The notes under the pieces were generated by a model. It saw only the letters and a program-made list of their open reading frames with translations, ran no database searches and was not told the DNA's origin. From Winogradskyella forsetii (lineage in GTDB: Bacteria; Bacteroidota; Bacteroidia; Flavobacteriales; Flavobacteriaceae), in NCBI RefSeq assembly GCF_013394595.1, contig NZ_CP053348.1:2754001-2818000 (forward strand): DNA of 64,000 nucleotides, read 5' to 3'. The first letter of the stretch is position 1, and each line of letters starts with the position of its first letter. The position numbers and the translations under genes were made by a program. This document shows positions 37,315 to 46,241 of this stretch, piece by piece.

Positions 37315-37467
37315 GCACGATGACTGAAGAATTAAGATATAAAGCCTCATGAAAAATATCATCACGCAAAGACGTAAATCAGGATTCGTATTAAAAAAAT
37401 AATTTTCAAATTCTTACTTCACATTTACCTTACGCTAACTACTTTACACTTCTTCCTAAATAATGCC

Positions 37468-37500
37468 AACTGTGTACTGTGGACTGTGGACTGTGGACTA
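37468..37500. repeat. 7-bp tandem array NACTGTG
   Basis: Units AACTGTG, TACTGTG, GACTGTG, GACTGTG, then GACTA. First base varies, the rest is constant. It ends 11 bases before the stop codon of the ABC ATPase gene. Confidence 0.9.
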
Positions 37501-37511
37501 AACAATAAACG

Positions 37512-38306
37512 CTATTTCGTAACTCTAAAACTTCCTGTAGAATTATCAAAAGCAATCAAATCCTTTGGAAAAAGGGAATCAAAAATACCTTTGGAAATTA
37601 AATTACAAGGTTGGTCACAAACCGTTTTATCTTTTTGCATCACAATCATGGTGTCACACAGTTGAATTGCCAAATCTATTTCATGGGAAGAAAACAGAAT
37701 GGTTTTACCCGTCTCCTTAGTTAATTTTTGAAGTAACTTTAATATGTAAGCTTTATGATACATATCGAGATGCGTAGTGGGTTCGTCTAACACAATAATG
37801 GCTGTATCTTGGGCTAAAGCGCGTGCTATCATTACTTTTTGTAATTGGCCATCACTAAGTTGATAACATCTTTTATCCTTTAATTCTGAAATATTAACCT
37901 GGTTTAATGATCTATTTACTATGCCAATATCATCATTTGTAAGATTTCCAATCCAATTGGTGTAAGGATGTCTCCCTAAAGCTACCAACTCAAAAACTGA
38001 AAGGTTTTTAGAAATTAAAGGTTCAGTTAAAACAATACTTAACTGTTTGGCAAGTTCTAAATTTGAAATTGAATTTATAACCTTTCCATTAAGTAATATA
38101 TGACCCGATAAAGCGGATTGCACATTAATCAATGTTCGCAATAAAGTGGATTTCCCGATGCCATTAGCGCCAACCAATCCGATTAATTGTCCTTTTTGTA
38201 ATTCAAAATTAATGTTTGAAGCTACAACAGTTTCAACTTTTTTGGTTTTGTAACCAATGGAAAGTTGCGTTGCTTTTAGTATGGTATGTAAGTTATTTTC
38301 TTTCAT
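37512..38306 (-). CDS. ABC transporter ATP-binding protein, probable vitamin B12 importer (BtuD-like)
   Basis: 264 residues. Walker A GANGIGKST, signature LSDGQLQKV, Walker B IIVLDEPTTHLD and H-loop SSHE are intact. The FecE/BtuD subfamily powers uptake of cobalamin, heme or siderophores. It is third in a minus-strand run with a FecCD-type permease and a binding protein, divergent from a riboswitch-controlled BtuB, which points to vitamin B12. The 110-base gap before it holds a palindromic repeat (38319-38382). Confidence 0.85.
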   Translation of the reverse strand: MKENNLHTILKATQLSIGYKTKKVETVVASNINFELQKGQLIGLVGANGIGKSTLLRTLINVQSALSGHILLNGKVINSISNLELAKQLSIVLTEPLISKNLSVFELVALGRHPYTNWIGNLTNDDIGIVNRSLNQVNISELKDKRCYQLSDGQLQKVMIARALAQDTAIIVLDEPTTHLDMYHKAYILKLLQKLTKETGKTILFSSHEIDLAIQLCDTMIVMQKDKTVCDQPCNLISKGIFDSLFPKDLIAFDNSTGSFRVTK

Positions 38307-38318
38307 TAATTAATTTTC

Positions 38319-38382
38319 AGACCTGTCAGGTTTTGACTTCGACTCACTTCGACTTCGCTCAGTGACCAAAACCATTTAGTCT
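38319..38382. repeat. Palindromic intergenic repeat, copy 1
   Basis: About 64 bp bounded by imperfect inverted arms (AGACCTGTCAGGTTTT and AAAACCATTTAGTCT) around CTTCGACTTCGCTCAGTGACC. A relative is at 39448-39505, on the other side of the permease gene. Such ACTTCGCTCAGTGACC elements are common between genes in Bacteroidota. Confidence 0.65.
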
Positions 38383-38416
38383 CCACTTTGCAAACTTAAC
38401 TTCGTGTTTCCTATTT

Positions 38417-39439
38417 CTAAAACATCATTTTTCGTTGTCTAACTAACAACCAAATAACAACAGGAGCACCTACTAATGCCGTAATCGCATTAATTGGTAA
38501 TGTATAGTCACTTGTCGGTACTTGTGCAATACTATCGCAAACCAACATCACTATGGCGCCAAATAAAAATACGGCAGGCAATAATATTTTATGGTTAGAG
38601 GTTTTAAAAATCTGGCGTGTTAAATGCGGAATTGCCAAACCAATAAAAGCAATTGGTCCTGCAAAAGCGGTAATAGTTCCGGCAATTAAACTTGTTGCCA
38701 AAATAATTATGAATCGGCTTTGTTTCAAATTTAATCCCAAACTTTTAGCATAATTATCGCCAAGTAATAAACTATTCAATCCTTTTATTGAAGCTATGCT
38801 TAATAATAATCCCACAGCATAAATTCCGAAGAAAATCAATAGCTCTTCCCAAGATAAATTGCTCAAACTTCCAAATCCCCAAAAGATATATTGCTGTAAT
38901 TGTTCTGCGGAACTAAAATAAGATAGTACGCTCACAACAGCAGCTGTAATACTTCCGAACATAAGTCCTATAATCAGAATAGCCATAGTATCTCGCACTT
39001 TACTAGAAACCGCTAAAACAGCCAAAAGCACTAAAAAACTGCCCAAACTTGCGGCAATCACTATACTCCATTTTGAAATTAAAGCCGTTGCAAAAAAGCC
39101 ACCAAACAGGCCTGAACCTAAAATGACTATGGCAACGCCCAAACTAGCACCAGAACTTATTCCTAAGACAAAAGGACCAGCCAATGGGTTTCTAAATAAG
39201 GTTTGCATCAATAAACCTGAAATTCCCAGACCAGAACCAACCATTATCGCGGTAACAGCCTTTGGTAATCTAACCTTTGTAATTATAATTTCCCAAGTTT
39301 CGTTTTTACTAGTTCCAAATAGGATTTCAAACACTTCAGAAAACGGAATGTTTATAGAACCCAAACTAATGTTAGTCACAAAACATAGCAACAAAATTAC
39401 CGTTAGAATTATAAATGAATATGTGTGATTGGTTTTCAT
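38417..39439 (-). CDS. FecCD/BtuC-type ABC transporter permease
   Basis: 340 residues with about 10 membrane helices. Seen: the GLGISGLLMQTLFRNPLAGPFVLGISSGASLG motif of the FecCD family (residues about 65-97) and GPIAFIGLAIPHLTRQ, the loop that docks on the ATPase. It forms the channel for cobalamin or a similar large chelate. It lies between the binding protein (81 bases upstream) and the ATPase (110 bases downstream); both gaps hold a copy of the same palindromic repeat. Confidence 0.9.
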   Translation of the reverse strand: MKTNHTYSFIILTVILLLCFVTNISLGSINIPFSEVFEILFGTSKNETWEIIITKVRLPKAVTAIMVGSGLGISGLLMQTLFRNPLAGPFVLGISSGASLGVAIVILGSGLFGGFFATALISKWSIVIAASLGSFLVLLAVLAVSSKVRDTMAILIIGLMFGSITAAVVSVLSYFSSAEQLQQYIFWGFGSLSNLSWEELLIFFGIYAVGLLLSIASIKGLNSLLLGDNYAKSLGLNLKQSRFIIILATSLIAGTITAFAGPIAFIGLAIPHLTRQIFKTSNHKILLPAVFLFGAIVMLVCDSIAQVPTSDYTLPINAITALVGAPVVIWLLVRQRKMMF

Positions 39440-39447
39440 TTGAAATC

Positions 39448-39505
39448 AGATCCTTCAGGGTTTTGACTTCGACTACGCTTAGCCACCAAGAAACCTAAAG
39501 GGTCT
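39448..39505. repeat. Palindromic intergenic repeat, copy 2
   Basis: About 58 bp; arms AGATCCTTCAGGGTTTT and AAACCTAAAGGGTCT around GACTTCGACTACGCTTAGCCACC. Same plan as the repeat at 38319-38382. Confidence 0.6.
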
Positions 39506-39520
39506 AGGTAAATTATATGA

Positions 39521-40663
39521 TTATTTTAATTTTTCAAAAAAATACGGTTCATGTGCCGGCAACAATTCGGGATGTGCAATTTTAATCAAATCTTTCAATA
39601 CCAAATCTGGTCTTGTTGTGCCTAATTCATAATACAAAACACCTCCTGTTGCTCCAGTTTTATTGGCAAATGTATAGATGCTTTTGTCTTTAAAAGCCTG
39701 GAAATTAGTATACAGTGAATTGGCTTTTTCTAATTGGTCTAAACTACTATAATATGATGGACTTAGCCAAAGCTCGGCATCTTTGGCTTTTACCAATACC
39801 GCTTCAAAGCTTAATGCCAAGCTTCCATGGCCTGTGGTTTCGCTCCACAGATAATTGACATTGGCATCTTTTAAAAACTGGGCTTCTGCGCTAGAACCAT
39901 TTGGTAAATACCACACATCTTTTTCCATGGCACCACTTAAAACTGTGGGTTTACTTTCCGCTTTTTTGGCCATCGTTTTTGCAGCCAAATAATCGGATTC
40001 AATTTGATTAAAAATAGAATCGGCTTCCTTCTCCTTATTAAATAATACGCCAAAAAATTTAATCCATTCCGCCTTTGCCAAAGCCGAGGATTCTACCCAA
40101 TCGCCATTATAAATTACGGGAATACCAGCCTTTTTAATAACTTCAAAAGTTTTATTTACGCCATCCACGCCAAAACCAACTACCACATCTGGATTGAGGT
40201 CAAGTAAAACTTCTGTATTAATACCTTCATTTTGCCCAAGATCCCTAACCTTTTTTTGGTCAATTCGAAGTCTCGTTTTTTCGGAAGAAATATAATCTGT
40301 ACCAGGAAAACCGACTAAAGTTTCTTCAACATTCAATAATTCCAAGGCAGGAATATGAGTCGTTGACGTCACAACAATAGTTTCAACCGGATTCACAATG
40401 ATGGCATCATACTCATTTCTAGCAAACGTAGTTTTTGCCATGTTTTCTTTTGAAATAAGAACGTAGCGGTAAGATTTTTCAGCTTTTGGCCATGGTTTTG
40501 TGATGTTCAAAACTTTATAGTTTTCATAATAATCTACCGAAAAACCTTCAGCATATTTTAATGCCATCTGATTGACTTCAATAGTCTCGGGCAATTTAGA
40601 CTTTGGTTCATTTTTACAAGAAACAAAAGTAAGTATCAATAAAAAGTAAATAGATAATTTCAT
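39521..40663 (-). CDS. Periplasmic binding lipoprotein of the B12-type ABC transporter (BtuF-like)
   Basis: 380 residues. Lipoprotein signal ending FVSC (residue 16) followed by KNEPKSK, so no surface-export motif: a periplasm-facing lipoprotein. The two lobes of a class III binding protein are seen: DAIIVNPVETIVVTSTTHIPALELL with LNPDVVVGFGVD, and the second lobe from about residue 240 (TVLSGAMEKDVWYLPNGSS). It captures the ligand behind BtuB and hands it to the permease. The BtuF assignment rests on the riboswitch next door; heme or siderophore binding proteins look alike. Confidence 0.85.
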   Translation of the reverse strand: MKLSIYFLLILTFVSCKNEPKSKLPETIEVNQMALKYAEGFSVDYYENYKVLNITKPWPKAEKSYRYVLISKENMAKTTFARNEYDAIIVNPVETIVVTSTTHIPALELLNVEETLVGFPGTDYISSEKTRLRIDQKKVRDLGQNEGINTEVLLDLNPDVVVGFGVDGVNKTFEVIKKAGIPVIYNGDWVESSALAKAEWIKFFGVLFNKEKEADSIFNQIESDYLAAKTMAKKAESKPTVLSGAMEKDVWYLPNGSSAEAQFLKDANVNYLWSETTGHGSLALSFEAVLVKAKDAELWLSPSYYSSLDQLEKANSLYTNFQAFKDKSIYTFANKTGATGGVLYYELGTTRPDLVLKDLIKIAHPELLPAHEPYFFEKLK

Positions 40664-40693
40664 TTTTAATTTTTTAAATGCCCATTATGAGCT

Positions 40694-40701
40694 CAAAAGT
40701 A
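40694..40701 (-). promoter_or_regulatory. Candidate -7 promoter box of the binding-protein gene
   Basis: TACTTTTG on the minus strand, 31 bases before the start codon of the binding-protein gene and outside the riboswitch. Confidence 0.45.
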
Positions 40702-40755
40702 ATATTATTTAAAGTTTTGAATGAATCATTAAACAAAATGTTTAGTTTTGCGCTC

Positions 40756-40974
40756 GAAATTAGGTTTCATTCGTTTAACCGAATGGATTAAAAGGGAATC
40801 TGGTGCAAATCCAGAGCTGTTCCCGCAACTGTAAGTTTTATGCTCTTCCGATAACTATCGGAATTAATTGGGCATCTCTTAAAAAAGTTGTTACTCACTT
40901 CAAAACCACTGTCCCGTCAATTCGGGATGGGAAGGTAGTGTAACAAAAAACGAGTCAGGAGACCTGCCAATTTC
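40756..40974 (+). ncRNA. Cobalamin riboswitch upstream of btuB
   Basis: Has the conserved B12 core: AAGGGAATCTGGTGCAAATC, AGAGCTGTTCCCGCAACTGTAA and, at the 3' side, GAGTCAGGAGACCTGCC (40953-40967). Closing stem arms are AAATTAGGT and ACCTGCCAATTT. When adenosylcobalamin binds, expression of the downstream receptor is expected to fall. Two peripheral hairpins look like genomic palindromic repeats: TTCCGATAACTATCGGAA (40846-40863) and TCCCGTCAATTCGGGA (40912-40927). Confidence 0.95.
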
Positions 40975-41050
40975 AACATAGAAGTCAAACTTTCGGGATA
41001 AAAGTTTACATACTAAATTACGGTGTGTTCTCGAGCAATTAAAAATTAAA

Positions 41051-42982
41051 ATGAACAAAACAAAACTGTTTTGTAGCATCCTTTGTACTGGTATGCTATG
41101 TGTTGGTAATGCGCAAAAAAAACAAGATTCGCTTACCACAGAACAATTAGATGAAGTTGTAGTAACAGATTCTAGATTCTATCTTAAACGTGAAAATTCA
41201 GGTAAAGTAATTACCAAGATTACATCCAAAGATTTAGAAAAACTACAAGGGCAATCCATTGCAGAAATCATTGGTAGAACGGCTGGAATTGAAATCAATG
41301 GTGTACGAAGTAATGCCGGTCAAAATTTAAGTTATTTTATTCGTGGTGGTCGTAATCGTCAGGTTTTGGTGATGATTGACGGCATTCAGGTCACAGATGC
41401 CTCCCAAATTGCGAATGATTATGATTTGCGATTATTGAACCCAGACCAAGTTGAATCCATTGCAATTTTAAAAGGTGCATCGAGCACACTTTATGGCACT
41501 GGTGCCGCAACGGCTGTGATTAATATTAAATTGAAGGAAGCTTCAAAAAAAGCATTTAATTTGAATTTAAGAAGTACACTCGGCACCAATCAGTCTTCAG
41601 ATGAAAATAACTATGCCTTTGAAAATTTTAGAAATAGTATTTCCGTGAACGGAAGTACTGGCAACTTTAATTATTTGGCCAGTTTTGGACAGCAATTTAC
41701 GGATGGTTTGTCTGCAATTGAAGCCGGAACTGAATCTGATACTTACAATAGCTACAATACAAATATTAAATTGGGATATAAATTCAGTAATGCGTTCAAA
41801 CTTAATGCTTATGCCAATTATGATAATTTTAAAGCCGACTTTGATGATAGTTTTGCCATGCTTGATGCTGATAATGTGTCGTATTCAAACCAATATAGAA
41901 TCGGATTGTCGCCAGAGTTTAATTATAAAAATGGAAGTTTAACTATTAATGCTGCTTATAGTGATGTGGAGCGTGAGATAGCGTCTAGCTTTCCAACTCA
42001 GTTCAATGCGCAAAATATTGTGATAGATGCTTTCAACCGTTATAATTTTAATGATAAATTTTATACGGTATTGGGTGTTAATTATCAAGATAATCAGATG
42101 GAAAGTTTTACTATCCCTTTTGGCGAGTCGGGCTTTAGCCAAGCTATAAACCCTGAAAATGCACAATTTACAATTACAGACCCTTATGCGAATGTAGTTT
42201 ATAAGTCAGATTTTGGATTCAACCTTAATGCCGGAATACGTCTGAATAACCACAGTGAATATGGCAGTCATTTTGTATATGGTGTGAATCCTTCTTATAA
42301 AGTGGATTTTGATTTTGGTTATCTGAAAGGTTTAACAAGTTATAGCACAGCATTTATTACGCCATCGCTTTATCAATTATTCGAACCTAATTACGGAAAT
42401 TCCGATCTACAACCGGAAGAAAATGCAACCATAGAAGTTGGTGCAGAGATTTTGTTAAAAAATAGAGCCACTTTTAGTTTGGTTTATTTCAACCGAAAAG
42501 AAACTAATTTTATTGATTTTGTCGATACTGGAAATTTTGTGTTCCAATACCAAAATACGGCATCATCCTTTACAGCAAGTGGTTTAGAATTTGTGGCACA
42601 GGCGAAACTTTTAGAAAAATTAAACCTGAATCTCAATGCGACTTACACATCGGTTGATGAAGATTTAAGTTTAAGAATTCCAGAAATTAAGATAAATACC
42701 AGATTGGATTATGATCTATCTGATGCTACAATTCTAAGTTTATCCTATCAATATAATGACGATAGAGAAGATTCTGTTTACAATCCTGACACCTTTCAGA
42801 ACGATAAAATCACATTAGAATCTTATGGATTACTTGATTTTTACATTAGCCATAACATCATTAATAACAGAATGACTGTTTTTGGAAATGTTACTAATAT
42901 TTTTAATGAAGACTACCAGGAACTTTTTGGTTTTACTACCAGAGGGCGAGGTGTTAATATTGGGTTTAATTTGAATTTGTAA
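41051..42982 (+). CDS. btuB: TonB-dependent vitamin B12 receptor BtuB
   Basis: 643 residues. Signal peptide to about NAQ (22), TonB box region LDEVVVTDSR, plug domain (about 45-150, GQSIAEIIGRTAGIEINGVRSNAG, GASSTLYGTGAATAVINI) and a 22-strand barrel ending NIGFNLNL. It imports cobalamin through the outer membrane using TonB energy. The assignment comes from the cobalamin riboswitch directly upstream and the divergent ABC importer genes. A bidirectional terminator follows. Confidence 0.93.
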   Translation: MNKTKLFCSILCTGMLCVGNAQKKQDSLTTEQLDEVVVTDSRFYLKRENSGKVITKITSKDLEKLQGQSIAEIIGRTAGIEINGVRSNAGQNLSYFIRGGRNRQVLVMIDGIQVTDASQIANDYDLRLLNPDQVESIAILKGASSTLYGTGAATAVINIKLKEASKKAFNLNLRSTLGTNQSSDENNYAFENFRNSISVNGSTGNFNYLASFGQQFTDGLSAIEAGTESDTYNSYNTNIKLGYKFSNAFKLNAYANYDNFKADFDDSFAMLDADNVSYSNQYRIGLSPEFNYKNGSLTINAAYSDVEREIASSFPTQFNAQNIVIDAFNRYNFNDKFYTVLGVNYQDNQMESFTIPFGESGFSQAINPENAQFTITDPYANVVYKSDFGFNLNAGIRLNNHSEYGSHFVYGVNPSYKVDFDFGYLKGLTSYSTAFITPSLYQLFEPNYGNSDLQPEENATIEVGAEILLKNRATFSLVYFNRKETNFIDFVDTGNFVFQYQNTASSFTASGLEFVAQAKLLEKLNLNLNATYTSVDEDLSLRIPEIKINTRLDYDLSDATILSLSYQYNDDREDSVYNPDTFQNDKITLESYGLLDFYISHNIINNRMTVFGNVTNIFNEDYQELFGFTTRGRGVNIGFNLNL

Positions 42983-43004
42983 TGATTCAAATTAATATAG
43001 TTAT

Positions 43005-43041
43005 AAAAGCCGCTCAATACATTTAGTATAAAGCGGCTTTT
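43005..43041. terminator. Bidirectional terminator
   Basis: Stem AAAAGCCGCT (43005-43014) with AGCGGCTTTT (43032-43041), between the convergent btuB and S41 peptidase genes. Confidence 0.88.
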
Positions 43042-43062
43042 CTCATTAAATCTTCAAATTTG

Positions 43063-44496
43063 TTAGTCGATAAACATATCTTGCTCCAAAGGTGAAATTA
43101 TAGTTGGTAATGGCCTGGATACAATCTCTTCATTTGGTAAATTAACTGAACGATCTGACAGTGTAATATTCGCAATAGCAGCAGCCAATAAAGGCTCATT
43201 TACATCTCCTAAAGTACCTAAAGTATGCGCTCTTTCTGTCAATTGAATATCTGGTTGCAAACCATTTGACGGCACCAATTGGTCATTTACATTCGTTGAA
43301 TTTGCAATTAAGGGTTGCATGGCGTAATTATGACTAGGATTCGCATTTTCAAAAGAAAAATCGGGCGAATCGTATATGGTTCGTGATGCTTGAGTTTTCC
43401 CAACGGTATTTTCCCCAATTACAACCACATCTATATATGAACTTAAACTATTAATAACCAATTCACTCGCAGAGGCTGTTCGTCTCTCAGTCGTTAAAAC
43501 ATAAACTTTAGAAAGATTAAGACTGTTAATGGCACCAACACCTTCAATTGAATTGGTAAACAAAAAGTCTTGATTATTGTTACTTAGATTTTCATTATAA
43601 AATAGTTTTGAATAGATTTCTCCAGTAAACTGACCCGTAACCATACTTCCCAAATAAGCTGCAGTCTGCACAGAGCCACCGCCATTATAACGTAAATCTA
43701 TGACCAATTCAGAAACTCCTGCAGCCTGAAATTGTGCAAAAGCATCATTTAATGCCGCATCAAAATCCCTATTGAATCCGTTATACATTAAATAACCAAT
43801 ATTATCATTACTAACATTTAAAACTTGGCTAATATGAACTGGATTTTCGGTATAAACAACTTTAGTTAAATCTGCGCTTTCTCCATTTAGAGTTATCGTG
43901 TCATCTGTAGATTCTGGGGTGTTATTATCGTTATAATCTGCAAAATTCAATGTATAAGAATCTTGATAAATCGGGTCACTTAAATCATCTATGCTAGAGT
44001 CATTTAAGGGTTCACCGTTTACAGCTCTAAAAATCATACCACGCTGTAAACCTAAATTATCTGCAACACTATTATTGAGAACTAGAGTAATAGCACCATA
44101 AACTTCAGTTTGACTTCCTGGTACTCTATACAAATTGAATTCGATTCCATTATTTAAAGTCGTACCCGATAATTGATTTAGTAAATCAAAATAGTTATCA
44201 TAGATTCTACTAAATCTATCAACAGTTTCTGGGTTATGCTTTAGGGATTCGAATAACTGCTCAGGACTGTCAAAATCATTTAAGTAGTTATTGTATTCTT
44301 CATCTGTGGCAAATCTATTATCCGCTAAATCAGGAATTTCGGACTTATATAAATAGAAAACATTCATCCCTTTCCATACAAAATCATTAATTTCTAAAGT
44401 GGAAGCTGGAATGATATTATCATCCATATCATCAAAACAGCTTGTTAATGCCAAAGCAGCAAAACAAGCAAACAGTAAAACCTTAATATTCTTCAT
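43063..44496 (-). CDS. S41-family (C-terminal processing) peptidase, lipoprotein
   Basis: 477 residues from the ATG at 44496; the frame is open to 44523, but the added MFCNKKKYT has no signal character. Lipoprotein signal ends LTSC followed by FDDMDD, an acidic run that may direct it to the surface. Order: N-terminal helical part, PDZ-like region (LGLQRGMIFRAVNGEPL) and the peptidase core LVIDLRYNGGGSV, with nucleophile Ser in RTASASELV and Lys in GENTVGKTQAS. It degrades or trims exported proteins. Function beyond that is unknown. Confidence 0.9.
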   Translation of the reverse strand: MKNIKVLLFACFAALALTSCFDDMDDNIIPASTLEINDFVWKGMNVFYLYKSEIPDLADNRFATDEEYNNYLNDFDSPEQLFESLKHNPETVDRFSRIYDNYFDLLNQLSGTTLNNGIEFNLYRVPGSQTEVYGAITLVLNNSVADNLGLQRGMIFRAVNGEPLNDSSIDDLSDPIYQDSYTLNFADYNDNNTPESTDDTITLNGESADLTKVVYTENPVHISQVLNVSNDNIGYLMYNGFNRDFDAALNDAFAQFQAAGVSELVIDLRYNGGGSVQTAAYLGSMVTGQFTGEIYSKLFYNENLSNNNQDFLFTNSIEGVGAINSLNLSKVYVLTTERRTASASELVINSLSSYIDVVVIGENTVGKTQASRTIYDSPDFSFENANPSHNYAMQPLIANSTNVNDQLVPSNGLQPDIQLTERAHTLGTLGDVNEPLLAAAIANITLSDRSVNLPNEEIVSRPLPTIISPLEQDMFID

Positions 44497-44661
44497 AGTA
44501 TATTTTTTCTTATTGCAGAACAATTTCTTTCTTTAGTCAGTAAAACTCTAAATTTACTTACATTATTGTGAAAAATAAAAATCTTTGTAACAAAATGTAA
44601 AGTGTATCGTCGTAATAATAGAAGGCAGTAATATTGTTTTCGCCAACCAATCAAAAAAGTA

Positions 44662-45171
44662 ATGAAACAGGCAGATTTTGTAGATATCGTGATGCCGTTT
44701 AAGGATAAAGTATTTCGTTTAGCAAAACGATTATTAGTGTCTCGTGAAGAAGCGGAAGATGCTACCCAAGAAATACTATTGAAATTATGGAAGAATAATA
44801 AAAAGATTGGTGACTATAAAAATGTAGAGGCGTTTTCAATGACCATGACCAAGAATTTTTGCTTGGATCGTTTAAAATCGAAACAAGCCCAAAATTTAAA
44901 AATTGTTCATAGTAATTATACGGATAACAATGCGTCATTACAAAAACAAGTTGAGGCAAAAGATAGTGTGGATTGGGTGTCTAGAATAATGGAAGACCTA
45001 CCAGAGCAACAAAAAATAATAGTGCAATTAAGAGATATTGAAGAATATGATTTCGCAGAAATCGCCAAGATGCTAGACATGAATGAAACAGCGGTACGCG
45101 TCAACTTATCAAGAGCAAGAAAAACAATAAGAGAAAAATTAACTAATACACATCGACATGGTATTAAATAA
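44662..45171 (+). CDS. ECF-type RNA polymerase sigma factor
   Basis: 169 residues. Region 2 (about 10-78: VFRLAKRLLVSREEAEDATQEILLKLWKN) contains the -10-binding helix, and region 4 (about 110-160: LPEQQKIIVQLRDIEEYDFAEIAKMLDMNETAVRVNLSRARKTIREKL) the -35 helix-turn-helix. It is the first gene of a four-gene run. The next gene overlaps it by 14 bases and has a single membrane helix, as expected of its anti-sigma factor. Such units usually control their own operon. Confidence 0.93.
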   Translation: MKQADFVDIVMPFKDKVFRLAKRLLVSREEAEDATQEILLKLWKNNKKIGDYKNVEAFSMTMTKNFCLDRLKSKQAQNLKIVHSNYTDNNASLQKQVEAKDSVDWVSRIMEDLPEQQKIIVQLRDIEEYDFAEIAKMLDMNETAVRVNLSRARKTIREKLTNTHRHGIK

Positions 45172-45643
45172 TATAGAAAAATTAATAGAAAAGTATAACA
45201 ATGCGGAGACAACGCTACAGGAGGAAGCGCAATTAAAAGCGTATTTCCTAAGTGATGAAGTAGCACCACATTTAGAGCATTACAAACCGATGTTCCAATA
45301 CTTTTCGCAATCAAAAAAAGAGCAGTACACCAAAGACGTTCCATTAAAAACTAAAAACACAAAATTGTATCAATGGATTTCTGTCGCAGCTGTTGCCGTT
45401 CTTATGCTTGGTTTAATTGTACCAACTTTTATCGGTCCTACGGAAGAAGAAAAGCAAGAAGCACTATTGGCTTATAACCAAACCATAGATGCTTTTAATT
45501 TAATCTCTATAGGTATGAATGAAGGCAAACAACAACTTAATTCGCTGATTTTAGTTTCGGATAATTTAAATGAAGGCATTGAAGAAGCCGGAAGATTAAG
45601 TGAATTTACAGAAACAACAAACAAAATTTTTAAAAACAAGTAA
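45158..45643 (+). CDS. Membrane-bound probable anti-sigma factor
   Basis: 161 residues. A cytoplasmic helical part (about 1-68: LNNIEKLIEKYNNAETTLQEEAQLKAYF) precedes one membrane helix (about 70-90, WISVAAVAVLMLGLIVPTF), and then a periplasmic helical domain. It has no zinc-finger motif of the classic anti-sigma type, but the layout and the 14-base overlap with the sigma gene point to that role. How it senses a signal is not visible. Confidence 0.75.
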   Translation: MVLNNIEKLIEKYNNAETTLQEEAQLKAYFLSDEVAPHLEHYKPMFQYFSQSKKEQYTKDVPLKTKNTKLYQWISVAAVAVLMLGLIVPTFIGPTEEEKQEALLAYNQTIDAFNLISIGMNEGKQQLNSLILVSDNLNEGIEEAGRLSEFTETTNKIFKNK

Positions 45644-45664
45644 CACACAAAAAATTAAGAAATT

Positions 45665-46237
45665 ATGAAAAATTTAATTGTAATAATCGCGCTAATTGTA
45701 GCACCATTTATGTCTGGAGCACAGAGTATTTTTGATAAATACGAAGATATGTCTGAGGTCGCCTCTGTAATTGTTAATCAGAAAATGTTCAGCATGATTG
45801 CCAGCATAGATATTGACATGGACGATCCTGAAGCTCAAGAATATATGAATATGGTTAAAAAAATCACTGGACTTAAAGTTTTCACAACTGGTGACAGTAA
45901 AGTTTCAGCAGATATGAAAGCAACCGTTGATAAATATTTGAAATCATCTCAACTTGAAGAGCTCATGCGTATCAAAGATGGCGAACAAACCGTAAAATTC
46001 TATGTCAAAGAAGGCAGTGACGATAACCATGTAAAAGAATTATTAATGTTTGTTAGTGGTCTTAAGGAATTAACAAAGGATCAAAACATTGAAATCAATG
46101 GAAAAAAACGCGAGTTTGAAACCGTATTGCTATCATTAACAGGTGATATAGATTTAAGACAAGTTTCTAAAATCACTAACCAAATGGATATTCCAGGTGG
46201 TGAGCAGTTAAAGAAAGCTGGAGATAAAAAACAATAG
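45665..46237 (+). CDS. DUF4252 exported protein
   Basis: 190 residues, signal peptide to about GAQ (20). The DUF4252 domain fills the rest: SIFDKYEDMSEVASVIVNQKMFSMIAS, KKITGLKVFTTGD, LSLTGDIDLRQVSKIT. Function unknown. It is usually found with an ECF sigma factor and a second DUF4252 gene, as here. Probably periplasmic. Confidence 0.9.
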   Translation: MKNLIVIIALIVAPFMSGAQSIFDKYEDMSEVASVIVNQKMFSMIASIDIDMDDPEAQEYMNMVKKITGLKVFTTGDSKVSADMKATVDKYLKSSQLEELMRIKDGEQTVKFYVKEGSDDNHVKELLMFVSGLKELTKDQNIEINGKKREFETVLLSLTGDIDLRQVSKITNQMDIPGGEQLKKAGDKKQ

Positions 46238-46241
46238 AATC

